From NCBI GenBank assembly GCA_026120185.1, contig JANUWF010003378.1, positions 124,001 through 188,000 of the forward strand: DNA of 64,000 bases. The letters run 5' to 3'. Positions 21,469 to 33,277 of this stretch are shown piece after piece. Every line of letters begins with the position of its first letter. Position 1 is the first letter of the stretch. The notes under the pieces are model-generated. The model was given only the letters and a program-made list of their open reading frames with translations. It was not told the DNA's origin and ran no database searches. The translations under genes and the position numbers were made by a program. Source of the DNA: Voacanga thouarsii. Taxonomy: Eukaryota > Streptophyta > Magnoliopsida > Gentianales > Apocynaceae.

Positions 21469-22751
21469 TGTTAGGGCATTCTTCTGTGTTTTGACTTATA
21501 ACAAATATAGATGAGGACTAACCTTTGTGACTTATATGTGGTAGGACATGTTTTACCTCAATTCTTCCAAGACGTGCAAATAAGATTTCTAAGAAACTCT
21601 TAAGCAATGGAATCTAAGAATGGGTGATCAAGTAGAAGACCAAGCTTAAGAGATTGCATGCTAAGAAGTCCTTGTGAAATAACCTTAGACTAAGAGTCAT
21701 TGTTAAGTTATAACCTGTGTAAATTCCTATATCTTCTTTACCTTATGATTCAATTTATATCTACCTTGAAGCACACAAGCAAAATGATTTCAAAGTATTA
21801 AGTCCTTAGAATTTTGGATTGAATAGTTTGGATGGCACTACATCCAAAATCTTCGTCTAAAACTCTATGAACAGTGTTAAAATGTTTATGCCTAGAAAAG
21901 TGGTATTTTTGACTCACCTTTTGGATGCACCCTCATCCGATCATTGAGTCCAAATCTCTAGAAAATTTGACAGCGAGAAACTAGCCATTTCTGGTCATTG
22001 GAGCTTTACTTTTTACTTCTATAAAAGCTTTCAAAACTCGATTTCAAAGTACATTTTTTTAATAACTTCCTAAAAAACACTCCTACATTTTAGAAAACAA
22101 AAATCTCCCTTTTCATTTGTGCTTCAAAATGTGAAATTAATTTATTCCAAAAGGAAAAAGCTGTTGGTGCTCATTTGTTTGCACATTTGCTCAAAGGTGT
22201 GAACTATCTCTATTTCATTCCAATAATATTTTTGTATATCAAGGTCGTGGTGTAAAACTCATTTGGGGTGAGCCTCGATTTGTTGTTGGCTAAGAGGTTT
22301 TAGTAAAACCAAATGTGGTAATCCTCTTGTATAATTGGTGTAGATAGACACCATTGAACTGACCGAGTTTATAGAGATCTAATTTGAAATCCTTAAGTGT
22401 GAGCTTAAGGTAGTGGACATAGATCTTTAATGATCGAACCATTATAAATCTCTTGTTCATCTTTCCTGCATTTGTTTCTAACAGCTTGCGAATCTCTTTA
22501 CATAAATTTTCCAATCATTCAAAAGAAATCTTTATGATTCTCACCAACCCATCTTTATTTGATTACAAATATCTTACCTCATATCCTTAAGTTTCTAGAT
22601 AACTTCTTAAAGCTGCACACAACTCATCTTTAAACAACTTGTAAACACCTCGATTTGTAAAACAAAATGAGCATTTTGAAAATTAGATCTTTTTTCTGAA
22701 AAGTGTTTTAAAATTTACCAAAATGTTATTCACCTCCTCTAAGGTTTTTCA
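21469..22751 (+). repeat. 5' LTR of the Sirevirus-like element
   Basis: 1283 bases from TGTTAGGGCATTC to TTTTTCA, next to the primer site. It matches 41073-42196 with scattered differences and lacks a 6-base TCCTAA present after TGTTAG in the 3' copy. It contains the palindrome TTTGGATG-GCACTA-CATCCAAA at 21827-21848. Confidence 0.87.
21827..21848. repeat. LTR palindrome TTTGGATG...CATCCAAA (5' LTR)
   Basis: A perfect 8-base inverted repeat with a 6-base loop, kept in the 3' LTR at 41438-41459 with one loop change. Related GGATGCAC/GTCCAAA words are scattered nearby. Palindromes in LTRs are a known Sirevirus trait, though with another sequence in grasses. Confidence 0.7.
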
Positions 22752-22753
22752 AT

Positions 22754-22765
22754 TGGCATCAAAGC
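22754..22765 (+). other. Primer-binding site, Met-type (Sirevirus-like)
   Basis: TGGCATCAAAGC just after the 5' LTR is a two-mismatch version of TGGTATCAGAGC, so the initiator Met tRNA site has decayed. Confidence 0.75.
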
Positions 22766-22812
22766 TTTGGTCTACAATTTTTCAGATAAACAGTCCTGTA
22801 GAAAAGGTCCTT

Positions 22813-24270
22813 ATGGCAAATATTTCCTCTCTTCCTTATATCGAGGGATATTTGACAAATAGACCTCCTTTATTCACCAGGAGTAATTACAAATTCTAGA
22901 AAAATCACATGAAGATATATGTTTGCTCAATTAATTTTGAGCTATGAAATTTAATTGAAAGGGGACCATATATTCCTTCTAGAAATATTGAGGGCCGAAT
23001 AGTTCCCAAACAGAGTGACGAATATGATGCTAAAAACAATGCTAAAATGACATTGAATTTTCAAACTATGAACATTCTATATTGTACCCTTGATGCCACT
23101 GAATATAACAAAGTAAGTAGCTGTGATTTAACCCATGATATGTGGAGATTACTTCAAGTCACCCATGAGGGGACAAATCAAGTGAAAGAATCATAGCTGG
23201 GATTTTTTATTCATGATTATGAATTATTTACTGTAAAGTCAAATGAGAGGATAACTGACATGTTCATTAGATTCACAAACATTGCAAGTGGACTTAAGGC
23301 TTGGTGAACAAAATAAAAAAATTGCCTTGCCAAAGTGCTGGCAACCTAAAGCTCTGGCTGTGGAGGAATCAAAAGATTTGAAAACCTTACCCACTAAAGA
23401 GCTAATTAGCTCTCTCTTAACTCATGAAATAAAGCGCAAATGTTTTATGAATTTGATGACAATAACAAAAGCAAAAGAGGAATAGCTCTAAAATCTGTTG
23501 ATGAGGATGCTAATAGAAGTCAATCCGATAGTGACGATGGAACTAAAATAGATACTGAAGAGTTGACCATGATTGCAAAAAAATTCAAAAAGGAATTCAA
23601 AAGGGGAAACTTCAAAAGAGATGAAAAGTTCGTAAAAAAGAAGGGATAAACTGCATGATTCTACTTGTGATAACGTTGGTCATCCAAATGAACTTCTTAT
23701 TAATATATTTCGTGAATTAAAAAGACTGTCAAGAAGGAATAAAGAAATGAAAATGAAAATTGATTCCTTATGAAATGATAATGGCAATTTGATAAGTGAT
23801 AACAAAACTCTTCTTGACTCCATGTGCTGCTTGAATGTTGAAAAGAAATCATTTCTACTTTCTTGAACTGTTTTGTTCTTGAGAATAAATGTTTGTATGA
23901 TAAAGTCTCATCTCTTGAAGTCATGATCCGTGAGTTTGATAATATGAAAATGAAAGTTGATGATCTCACTACTTGTATTGAAAAATTCACTGACAGGTGA
24001 AACAATCTGAATAAACTTCTTGGAGTTCAATGGATGGCTGGAAACAGAAATGGCATTGGCTACGGTAATATGCACAAAATAGAAAAACACAAGTCTTATT
24101 TTGTGAAAGTAAGCTCCTCAAACAGAAATTACACATGTTGCACTTATTGCAATAAAAATGGACACAATGCATCTAGATGTCATATTAGAAAAGGCATTGA
24201 ATTAGGAATAAAAACTGATTGGAGAATTAAAAGAATCATTACTAGCCCATATGGACCCAAGAAGATATAG
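22813..24270 (+). pseudogene. Sirevirus-like gag (UBN2 type) with zinc knuckle
   Basis: Capsid protein of the element. From the ATG at 22813 the reading shows PYIEGYLTNRPPLFTRSNY, a TAG where Trp is expected (about 22896), the UBN2 block (DMWRLLQVTHEGTNQVKES, ELFTVKSNERITDMFIRF) and, after shifts, KALAVEESKDLKTLP...LLTHEI. An acidic, Lys-rich stretch follows (23440-23649). The zinc knuckle CCTYCNKNGHNASRC is intact at 24138-24181. At least five frame breaks make it non-functional. The order gag-PR-IN-RT confirms copia. Confidence 0.8.
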
Positions 24271-25735
24271 GTACCAAAAAATCACTCTCCTATCTTATGT
24301 ATAGGTACATTCACTGGAGAAAATGAGCTTCAGAAAGTGGTTCTTGGATAGTGGATGCTCAAGACATATGACTGGAAATGCAGCCCTATTAGAAGATGTT
24401 CAAGCTACAAATGATGGGTTCGTTACCTTTGGAGACAAAAAGAAAAGAATGATACTTGGCATAGGTAACATTGGTAAAGACTCTTCAACCATTATCAAAT
24501 AAGTTTTATTGATTGATGAGTTGAAATACAACTTGCTTAGCGTTAGTCAATTATGTAACAATGGTTGCAAAGTTATTTTTGAGAAATATTCTTGCTCTAT
24601 TATGGATAACTCTAGTAATGAAATAATTTTTGTTGCCAATCATTTTGGGAATGTATATGTATTTTATCTTAATGATCTTATGGCTCATGATATTAGATGC
24701 CTTTTCGTGCATGATAATAATGGCTATCTTTGGCATAGATGGCTAGGCCATGTATCATTTGATTTCCTAAACAAATTATCTTCAAAAGAGCTTGTTAGAA
24801 AACTGCCTAAAATGAAGTTTGATAAGAGTAGAATATGTGATGCATGCTAATTTGGAAAATGGATCAAAATCTTCTTTAAACCCATGAAATTGCTTTCTAC
24901 ATTAAAACCCCTTGAATTGATACATATAGATTTGTTTGGACAATAAGGACCACAAGCCTTGGCGGTAAGAAATATGTATATGTTCTAGTTGATGATTTCT
25001 CAAGATTTACTTGGACTTTATTTCTTGGACAAATAGATAAGGTATTTTTTGAATTTTCTAAACTATTGAAACGTGTTCAAAATTCCCTTGGATGCAAATT
25101 GATTTCAATTACAAGTGATAATGGTAGAAAATTTTGCAACCATAAGTTTACACATTTTTGTGATGAGAACGGAGTCTTTCACAACTTCTCAGCTGCTAAA
25201 ACCCCTCAACAAAATGGTGCTATTGAAAAGAAAAATAGAACCTTGCAAGAAATGGCTAGATCCATGATTTGTGAAAACTCTCTTCCAAAATACTTTTGGG
25301 TTGAAGCTGTTAATACAACATGTTACATTGTTAACCAAGTTATACTGAAACATTTTCTAAGAAAAATAACCTTTGATCTTATGTTTGACAAAACTTCATC
25401 AATTTCCTATTTTAAAGTCTTTGGTCGAGAGAATCTAGTAAAATTTTGATAGGAAATCCGATGAAACTATATTTCTTAGATACTCTTCTAATAAAAAGAC
25501 ATATGAAGTGTACAATAAAAGAACTCTATGTGTAGAAGAATTCATACATGTTTTCTTTGATGAATCTAATATATATACACCAAGGAAAGATGATGATGAT
25601 GTAGGGATTTCAAAAGAAATAGGTAGAGAACAACACAAAGCTCCATCGCTAGACATTTATGCCAAAGAAGAAGAATTGGAAGAGCAACAAGCTGAACAAA
25701 AGAAGCAGGAAACTGAAGAGCACACTGATTAAGGA
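24271..25735 (+). pseudogene. Sirevirus-like protease and integrase
   Basis: The protease begins near 24330 with KWFLDSGCSRHMTGN, which keeps the catalytic DSG. Integrase follows: the zinc-binding WHRWLGHVSFDFL...CDAC (24731-24848), then HIDLFG with the first catalytic Asp, VLVDDFSRFTW, ITSDNGRKF (second Asp) and QQNGAIEKKNRTLQEMARSM (catalytic Glu). All three catalytic residues are visible but TAA/TAG stops interrupt the chain (24502 and 24848 among others). The C-terminal part (25508-25732) is acidic and Gln-rich, an ordinary integrase-RT linker. Confidence 0.82.
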
Positions 25736-27375
25736 GTACGAAAAGATTGGAAGTACTAAACTAGTCATCTAAAAGAGCAAATTATTGGTGATCCTAGCTG
25801 TGGGGTTAAAACTGATGGTACTTTGTAGACAATTTTACTTTACTTTTAAGTATTGAACCTAATTGTATTGATGTGGCATTGCATGATGATTTTTTGGATC
25901 CTAGATATGCAAGAAGGGCTTAACCAACTTGAGAGAAATCAAGTTTGGAAACTTATCCCTAGACCACTTGATCGTCTAGTCATTGGTACCAAGTAGGTTT
26001 TCAGAAACAAACTTGATGAATATGGAGTGGTAATTAGAAGTAAAGCTAGAATTGTTGCCCAAGAATTCAATCAAGAAGAAAGCATTGATTATGATGGAGA
26101 CATTTGCTCTCGTTGCTCGATTAGAGTCCATTAGAATGCTACTTTCCTTTGTATCTTTCAAAATTTGGTACTTATCAAATGGATATTAAAAGTGCCTTTT
26201 TAAATAGTTTTATTGAAGAGGAGGTATCAGGTTTTATTCGTAAGCACTTTCCAAATCATGTTTTCAAACTTTCAAAGGCTCTTTATAGTTTAAAACAAGC
26301 CCCACAAGTTGGTATGAAAGGCTTAGTGGATTTTTACTCTCAAAAGTTTTTTCAAGAAGCTTGATTGATACTACATTATTTATTAAATCAGAAAAATATG
26401 ATGATCTTCTCATTGTCCAAATTTATGTTGATGATATCATTTTTAGTGATACTAATGAATACTTGTGTAGGATGTTTGCCAAGACTATCCAGCAAGAATT
26501 CAAGATAAGTATGATGGGAGAACTCAACTTCTTACTCGGATTGCAAATTAAACAAACAAAAGATATAATCTTTCTAAATTAAGTTAAGTATGCTAAGGAA
26601 CTGTTCAAGAGGTTTGGTATGAACAAAGCCAAAGAAATCAGTATACCTATGAGCACTTCTTTAAAGCTTGACAAGGATGAAAAGGGTAAAAAAGTGGATG
26701 CATCAAAATACAGAGGTATGATTGGGAGTTTGCTCTATCTTACTGCTAGCTGACTAGATATTATGTTTTCAGTCTATCTTTGCGCTAGATTTCAATCATG
26801 TCTAAAAGAATCTCACTTATGCACTGTGAAATGCATCCTTAGATATTTGGTTGGAATATATAATTATGGTTTATGGTATCCTCATACCAAATCCTTTGAT
26901 CTTATAGGCTAGACTAATGCAGACTATGCAAGCTGTAAAGTTGAGCAGAAAAGCACTAGTGGGCATTGTCAATTTCTTGGATATTCTCTAGTATCATGGC
27001 ATAGCAAGAAAAAAGCTTATGTATTATTCTCCACAACTAAGGCTGAATACATTGCAGCAGGGGGCTATTATGCACAAATCTTGTGGATGAAAAACATATT
27101 ACTTAATTTTGGTCTTAATTTCAATTGCGTACCTATACTATATGATAATACAAGTGCAATTAATCTAACAAAAAGTCATGTTCAACATTCTAGAACTAAG
27201 CATATTGAGATCAAACATCACTTTATTAGAGATTGTGTTCTTAAAAGAGATATGTGTGTTGAATATATCTCAACCGATGAATAGCTTGCAGACACTTTTA
27301 CAAAACCTTTGGCGGAAGAAAGATTTCATCATCTGAGAAGAGGTTGAGGAATTACCAAGATTATGTAACTGACAA
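25736..27375 (+). pseudogene. Sirevirus-like reverse transcriptase and RNase H
   Basis: Readable blocks: QLERNQVWKLIPRP (near 25925), a broken fingers and palm region, YQMDIKSAFLNS (26170), YSLKQAPQ (26286), then LLIVQIYVDDIIFSDTN with an intact YVDD box (26405-26460) and FKISMMGELNFLLGLQIKQ. RNase H follows with YASCKVEQKSTSG, KAEYIAAGG, LYDNTSAINLTKSHVQHSRTKH and LADTFTKPLAEERFH up to about 27340. Several frameshifts and stops are present, so it is inactive despite the intact YVDD. Confidence 0.82.
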
Positions 27376-27920
27376 TTTGCTAAAGATTTGTTTGTTTATT
27401 TTTGCAGAACTACTGAAGACACAACTTTTGGATAGAGATTTTGGACGCAATATTTGGAAAACACAATTCTAAAATCCTGTCAACTGAAGCTATATTATTT
27501 CACCTTTTGGACGAATAATTTTGGAATCAGTCAAAATTCAAAATATCAGCAACTCAAAGTTTATAAAAAATCTATTTTTTTTTTTGTTATCCGGTGAAAT
27601 AAAACGTAAGTCCAGAAGTGACTTTTCAAATTTTCAAATATCCGTGCATTTGTTTTTTAAAAAAATATCAATACCCTACATCTGGTGAAAAGTCTCTGAT
27701 GAAAAGTACTTGATTGTGCTTATCCTCTCTAGAACTTAGGAAATCTCAAAAAGGTTATCATTTTCTCTCTCTTTGCAATCAGAATCCATCATTGTTTTCT
27801 CTGCCTCTCTCATAATTTCACTTCATCTTCTCCAAACGAACCAAAATTTTTCATTTTCACTTTGCCTCTGCTATTACGAAAGCTGTAAAATCTATCAAAA
27901 GAGCCGCTCAAAAGACCAAT
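27376..27920 (+). other. Sirevirus-like spacer after pol
   Basis: Non-coding AT-rich sequence with repeated TTTTGGA and GTCCA words shared with the LTR. A pyrimidine run ending TTTTTGCAG (27390-27408) looks like a splice acceptor that could serve the downstream ORF; this is inference. No gene is recognised. Confidence 0.5.
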
Positions 27921-28868
27921 ATGGGGAAGAAAAGCAAAGTAGTGGGGAAGAAAAAGCTATCACACCATCAGACACCGAGTAGAAAGAAAAGAAAATATCA
28001 TAATCTGACTCATCAACATAGCATTTTGCTCTAGAAAGCTTTGAAACCTAGGTACCACTCTTTCTTGATAAAAACTGTGAGTATGATTTTAATGGCTGGG
28101 TGTCTAGGAATAGGACTATGGTTTCGGGATATCGGGTTGATGCTGAGGGATTTTTAAACTTCTTTGATATTCTAAGGGGAGCCTTATTATTAGTAAATAA
28201 GAAACTGTATACTTCTCTAGTTTGGGAGTTTTATGCAAATCTGGAAAATGGATGACTTGAGAAGACTGGGGGAAGTTTCATAGTGCAATGATGTAGCACA
28301 AGAGTAGGATCTACAAATATAGAGTTCAACCATCGACTGTTAAATCGAATTGTTGGAGTAAGAGATGGACGGATTCAATTTTTCGAGATGAACAAATTTT
28401 CTGAAGAGACAGACCTTTTTGATTTAGGAAAATTTGAGGAAAGATTCTCTAGTAGGAAGAGTTTCAAGCACTTAGATGACAGAAACTTTAATGGCTAAAC
28501 GGTGTTAGAAGGGTCTTACACCATATGGTGTCCACCATGGCTGCCCCAAGTTTTGGGCACAAAATATCAGTAAGTATCATGTAAATGATACTAATGATGG
28601 ATCTTTCTGAAGGTCGACAAATCAGCTTTGGATTTTTGGCGGTATAGCTGATGATGCAGTTAAAGAACACATCTCATAAGGCACTCCCATATGGCAATCT
28701 TCTGACCAAAATATTTTGACACTTCAATGTGGATCTAAATAAGTATGGCTTGGTCAGCTAAAGATAAATGTGTATAACATGGAATCATTTGAAAGAATAG
28801 GCTTTGTTCAAGTTAATATGGAATGGGTTTTACTCAAATATCTATCGGATGAAGCAAAATAAAATGTG
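27921..28868 (+). pseudogene. Extra ORF after pol, resembling the plant-transposon-protein domain
   Basis: Sirevirus-type elements often carry an additional ORF between pol and the 3' LTR. Here an ATG at 27921 opens 37 very basic codons (KKSKVVGKKK...SRKKRKY). In another frame, 28040-28498 gives 152 codons with four in-frame stops, including VWEFYANLENG, NIEFNHRLLNRIVGVRDG and EETDLFDLGKFEERF. The FYANL...INRxLG layout recalls the 'putative plant transposon protein' domain. Further pieces (INVYNMESFERIGFVQVNM, near 28750-28860) continue to the Tekay-like LTR at 28948. Its function is unknown, and no signal peptide or membrane segment is evident. Confidence 0.5.
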
Positions 28869-28947
28869 TTAAAAATCAAAGGGGAAGAAAAAAGAATTGC
28901 ACCTGCTGGGCAATCGGGAATGAAACAGAAATCAGAGACAGGAGAAG

Positions 28948-31900
28948 TGTAACACCCCGCTACCTAGGCCCGCCAAGGCCGGGGATGTCACCCCGTCCAA
29001 AGGACAAGGGGTCTTTATAACTAGGTCACACAAATAAAATAGCGGAATAAAAATAATACTTTAACTTAAAATTTATTACAACTCAAGATTAAATCCAAGA
29101 ATAAATCCACAAATTCCCAAAAGAAACACAAATCCATTAATAAAATCATCCATTCTCAACTCCCCAAAGTAATACATAAAAATAAATGACAAAATTCTCT
29201 TCCAAGGCAGATAACACTAGCTACTCATCTCGACAGCAGGATCGACCTGAAATCATGGTAAAAATGGTGATGGGACAGAAATCTCAGTAAGTCCATGTGT
29301 GCTTTGAGTGTCCAGTGAAAATAGTTTGTGTATGCAAAGTATAAAATTCTTTATAAAAAAAATCACTGGCAAGCAATAAACATTAGTCAAAAGCAAGAGT
29401 GGTGTTTTGCCTTTTCCAACCATACATAATCAATAAAATCAACCACTCAAAAGAAATGATCATGGGTTACCACATGTTGGGCCCCATAACCGGTCAGAAT
29501 GCCGACACTTTGTGCAAACTAACAAAAAAGGTAGGTGATCGGCCAACCGGGCAAGATACTCCTCCTTCTCTATACCTAAACAACAACTGGGTGTCCATTT
29601 CAGCAAAACACAATCACTTGACTGAAAAATAAACTACTAGCTCGGACCGGCATGACCTACTAGACTGACATCTTATCCGGGCAGGACTCACTCCTCAGAG
29701 GTGGCCACCTACTGAGAGACTTACCCTAACCCCTCAAAGACTAGCCCCAACAGTCCACCCTTATTGAGTACTCAACGTAACATATCCCACTTGGGAGAAA
29801 ATGAACAAACATAGTTTCACATGAAAATGGCAATTAAGGGTTTCCTAAGTCTTTGGCAAAATTCGTTTTAGAAAGAGTTTTAAGTTTGAGTAAATCTGCT
29901 TGTTGATTTTCAAATAATTCAATTGACTGAAATAAGAAAGAGGTCAATCCTCAATTGCCTTTACAGAACTGAGTGTCCATGCACTCTACGTTTGGTTTGC
30001 CATAATAAAAATTTTACATCATTCAGGTTTTATGCAGGAGCTTACCTGATTCTTGCTCACAATAAAAGGACTCCAACAGCTGACCTAACCCTGCATGGAC
30101 AAATACAAACCACAATCAAACTCAAGCCAAAATTCACTTTCTCAATTTAAAACATCTCAACTCACTACTACCATGATCCTAGTGTCCCAAGCTTTAAGGC
30201 CAAACAATAAATAAATAGGTTTATAAGATAAGCCTAATTTGAAATTTAAAATAATTAATGTTTTGGGAAATAAGTACTAATAAGTTGAAGGTTTAAATCT
30301 TGCTAAGCTAAATTCAAAGTTTAATTAATGAAGAGTCTTAGGTATTAGGTAAAATAATGATTTATTAATAATTAATTGTTTGAAAATAATTGCTAGCTAA
30401 AATTAGTTGAAAATAAATTTTAATGGGTCTTGATTGGAAGATAATAAATAGACTTTAATAGGTTTTCATTAAAAGGTAATAATTAATTTTTAATAATAAA
30501 TATTTTACTTATTTTGATTATTTTCATAAAAGGCTTTAGTTGATTTTATCATTTTATATAATATCTATATATTTTATTTCTTGAATAAAAGATACCATTT
30601 ATTTGGCTAAAATATCTTTTTATTAATTCAAATCCACTTCCTAGGGTTTTTTGAATTTTCTAGCAAAATTATAATATTAAATATTTTATTAATGAAGTAA
30701 AATTTAGCTTAGGGACACTTAGATCATGATCATATTTCTATGGCTAACCACAATCATGAACATATACAACTATTCCATTCATCAAATCATCCAAATTATG
30801 CATATAAGCATAGATCTAAATTTCAAGACATGATCTAACTTCTACAAGCATAAATATAATCACGGCTTCAATAATCCAACATGAATATAAATCCTATTCA
30901 GCAAAGGTGACATAATCTCTAGCATACTTGATCACAAATACTACCTATGACATGGAGACATGCATTAAACTCTAAACACCATACAATCAACCAAGATAAT
31001 CCATTCATGCATAAATCCCATCTCCAACATATTCACATATATGTTCATGCTTCACTCTCAACTCATCACAACAATATATACTCAACCCCATTCATGATTC
31101 ATCTTCTATCAACATCATCCTAGAGACATGAATCTAGAATTTAAAAGAAGGGTTAAAAAGGCTTACTTGATCGATGAATACCTTGAAGGAGTTTCGAATG
31201 GATCTCAACTCCTAGATGTCTAAATCCGTCCAAAGAAGATTAAGGAAGCATGGCCATGGTTGATGAAATCATTCGGCCAAGAGAGAGGGAGTGTTCGGTC
31301 AAGAGAGAGAGGGAAGAGAAGAGAAGAAGAAAATCCATTAGCATGCTTAAACACATATATGTTCATTAGAGATTGAAGATTAGCGAAGATGAAGTTGATT
31401 GAATAAACCTACCTTGAAGGTGTTCTTGAGCCTTCACAAAATTTCTTGTTTTTTATCCAAAAGTGCGAGTTGGATTTTGGAATTTGCTGTTAAAAATGGT
31501 ATGGATGGACTCACAGTAGTTAATAGATGAAATCTAAATTTTTTAGAAGAAGTTTGAAGTGATTTGGAGAGGTATTAGGTGAAAGTAAGGAGTAGGTGTT
31601 CTTGGTGTGCTATGTGTTCTTGAAGGTTGAAGAGAATAGAGAGTTTTTGGGATTGGAGGCTGCCGAATTTCTGTAGGGAATAGGGCTGCCGAATTGCTTG
31701 TAGGGTTTTGGAAGATGATTTTCTGGTTTGGAAGGGAAAAGGAAAGGTTAGTTGTTGAAATTCTTAAAGAATATTTTTGGTAAGCAAATTTGGAAACTAA
31801 ATATAACAAGAATATCTTTGATTATTGGAGAGCTTTTGGGAAGCTGCCATGGCTGACTGCTTGTGCAGTATTTCAGCTGGATGAGAGCTGGTTGAAGGAG

Positions 31901-33277
31901 GCTAGGGGTGGCCGAAAATAAGGAGTATAATGGTGGAGGAAAGGTCTGGTTGTTTGAGGGATATTTTGTGGAAGGCTGCTAAATTATAGTGGCTGGAATT
32001 TTGGTAACTAATCAAGCATGATTGCAGAGATTTATTGGAGAGATTTTTGGGTAGCCATGTTTGAATTTCATGCAGAAGCTTGGGGAGGACAATGGAGTTC
32101 AGCTCATAGCTGTTTAAGGAGGGTTTGTACAGAAGAAAGCTGTGGTTTCGGCTAGGGATGAATTAGGAAACAAAGTTGGAAAGTTTTCCTGCACAGAATT
32201 TTCGCAAGGCTAGAATTTTCTGGGCAGTTTTCAGCTGCCATTTTCCAGTCAGCTTGCAGAGAGTTTGAAGGGGTTTTTAGGGGTCTTTCAAGGCTGGTTT
32301 CCAGCCTTCTTTATGGAGGAAAAACGTGGCTAAGATGCTGAACAAAAACTGAAAGAAAACAGCTTGGTTTCGGACCTCCAAAGCTGCGATTTTGCCCAGG
32401 GATTTTTCTGGTTTTGCACAGCTTTTGTGCAGTCCGAAAATGGCCAGAAAAATTCAGCTTCCAAGCTGATCAAAAGGGCCATTTTCTGGTAGCATTTGGG
32501 AGGGAATAATGGCTGAGAATTTCGACACCTTGAAGGCACAAGAAGCTGGAAAAATTTCAGTTCTATGCATGAAGGAAAAAGAACCTAGCTAGAGTGAAGT
32601 TTTAGAGAGTTCACTAGGGAAATTAATTCACTTGAAATCCTTCCCCCTCTTCCACGGTTTCGGTCCATAAGATGTCTTTCTCTAAGACATTTTGAACCTT
32701 CAAAGCCACAGCACATTGCTGGAATTTTTCTAGAATAAAATTGGCTTGAACAAATTGAACATCCTAATGGATTGAGAAATAGGAAAAATTAAGGATCAAG
32801 AGGAAATGAATTGCCCTTAGAAATTTTGTGTAGGGCAATAGAGTAGGATTAGGATACTCCTATCATATCTCTCTTAGAACAACATCTCTACCCGACTCCA
32901 AAGCACATAAGGCCGAAAATAACACTTCTCAAGCAAAAATAAAATTTAAACAAGCTAAAGCTCCTATGAGGGAATTTGAACCCAAGACCTCAAGAATTAA
33001 TTCCATAGCTCTAACCACTAAATCACAACAACTCTTGTTCTTATTTTCTTTCTAAAAATATTTTCCTATTCAACCCTCAAGCTATCACCCCTTTTCCAAC
33101 TCAAGCAAAAATTACCATTTTGCCCTTCTCACTCAATAATCATAATCAAGCCCTCTAGACTATAAAACATAAATTCAATGCACATAAAATTATATAAAAA
33201 TATATTTTAACATGCAATAAAGTATGATATGCATCCCAATCCCCTTACTCTAAGGTTGGTTTCAACTGGGGTTTCGA
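28948..33277 (-). mobile_element. Tekay-like gypsy LTR, minus strand, no interior
   Basis: 4330 bases reading TGTAACACCCC at 28948 and ending ...TGGGGTTTCGA at 33277, the reverse complement of the LTRs at 8451, 43542 and 48573 (the outer CACA has mutated). No interior or partner LTR follows, so it is a solo LTR or truncated copy. I find no matching 5-bp duplication (AGAAG left, CTGAT right). It separates the Sirevirus extra ORF from the second copia element. Frames such as 31543-31809 and 32330-32539 are LTR sequence. Confidence 0.82.
32960..33036 (-). promoter_or_regulatory. tRNA-like segment, minus-strand Tekay LTR
   Basis: On the minus strand TTTAGTGGTTAGAGC and GGGTTCAAATTCC repeat the A/B-box-like layout seen at 8697-8772. 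Confidence 0.5.
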
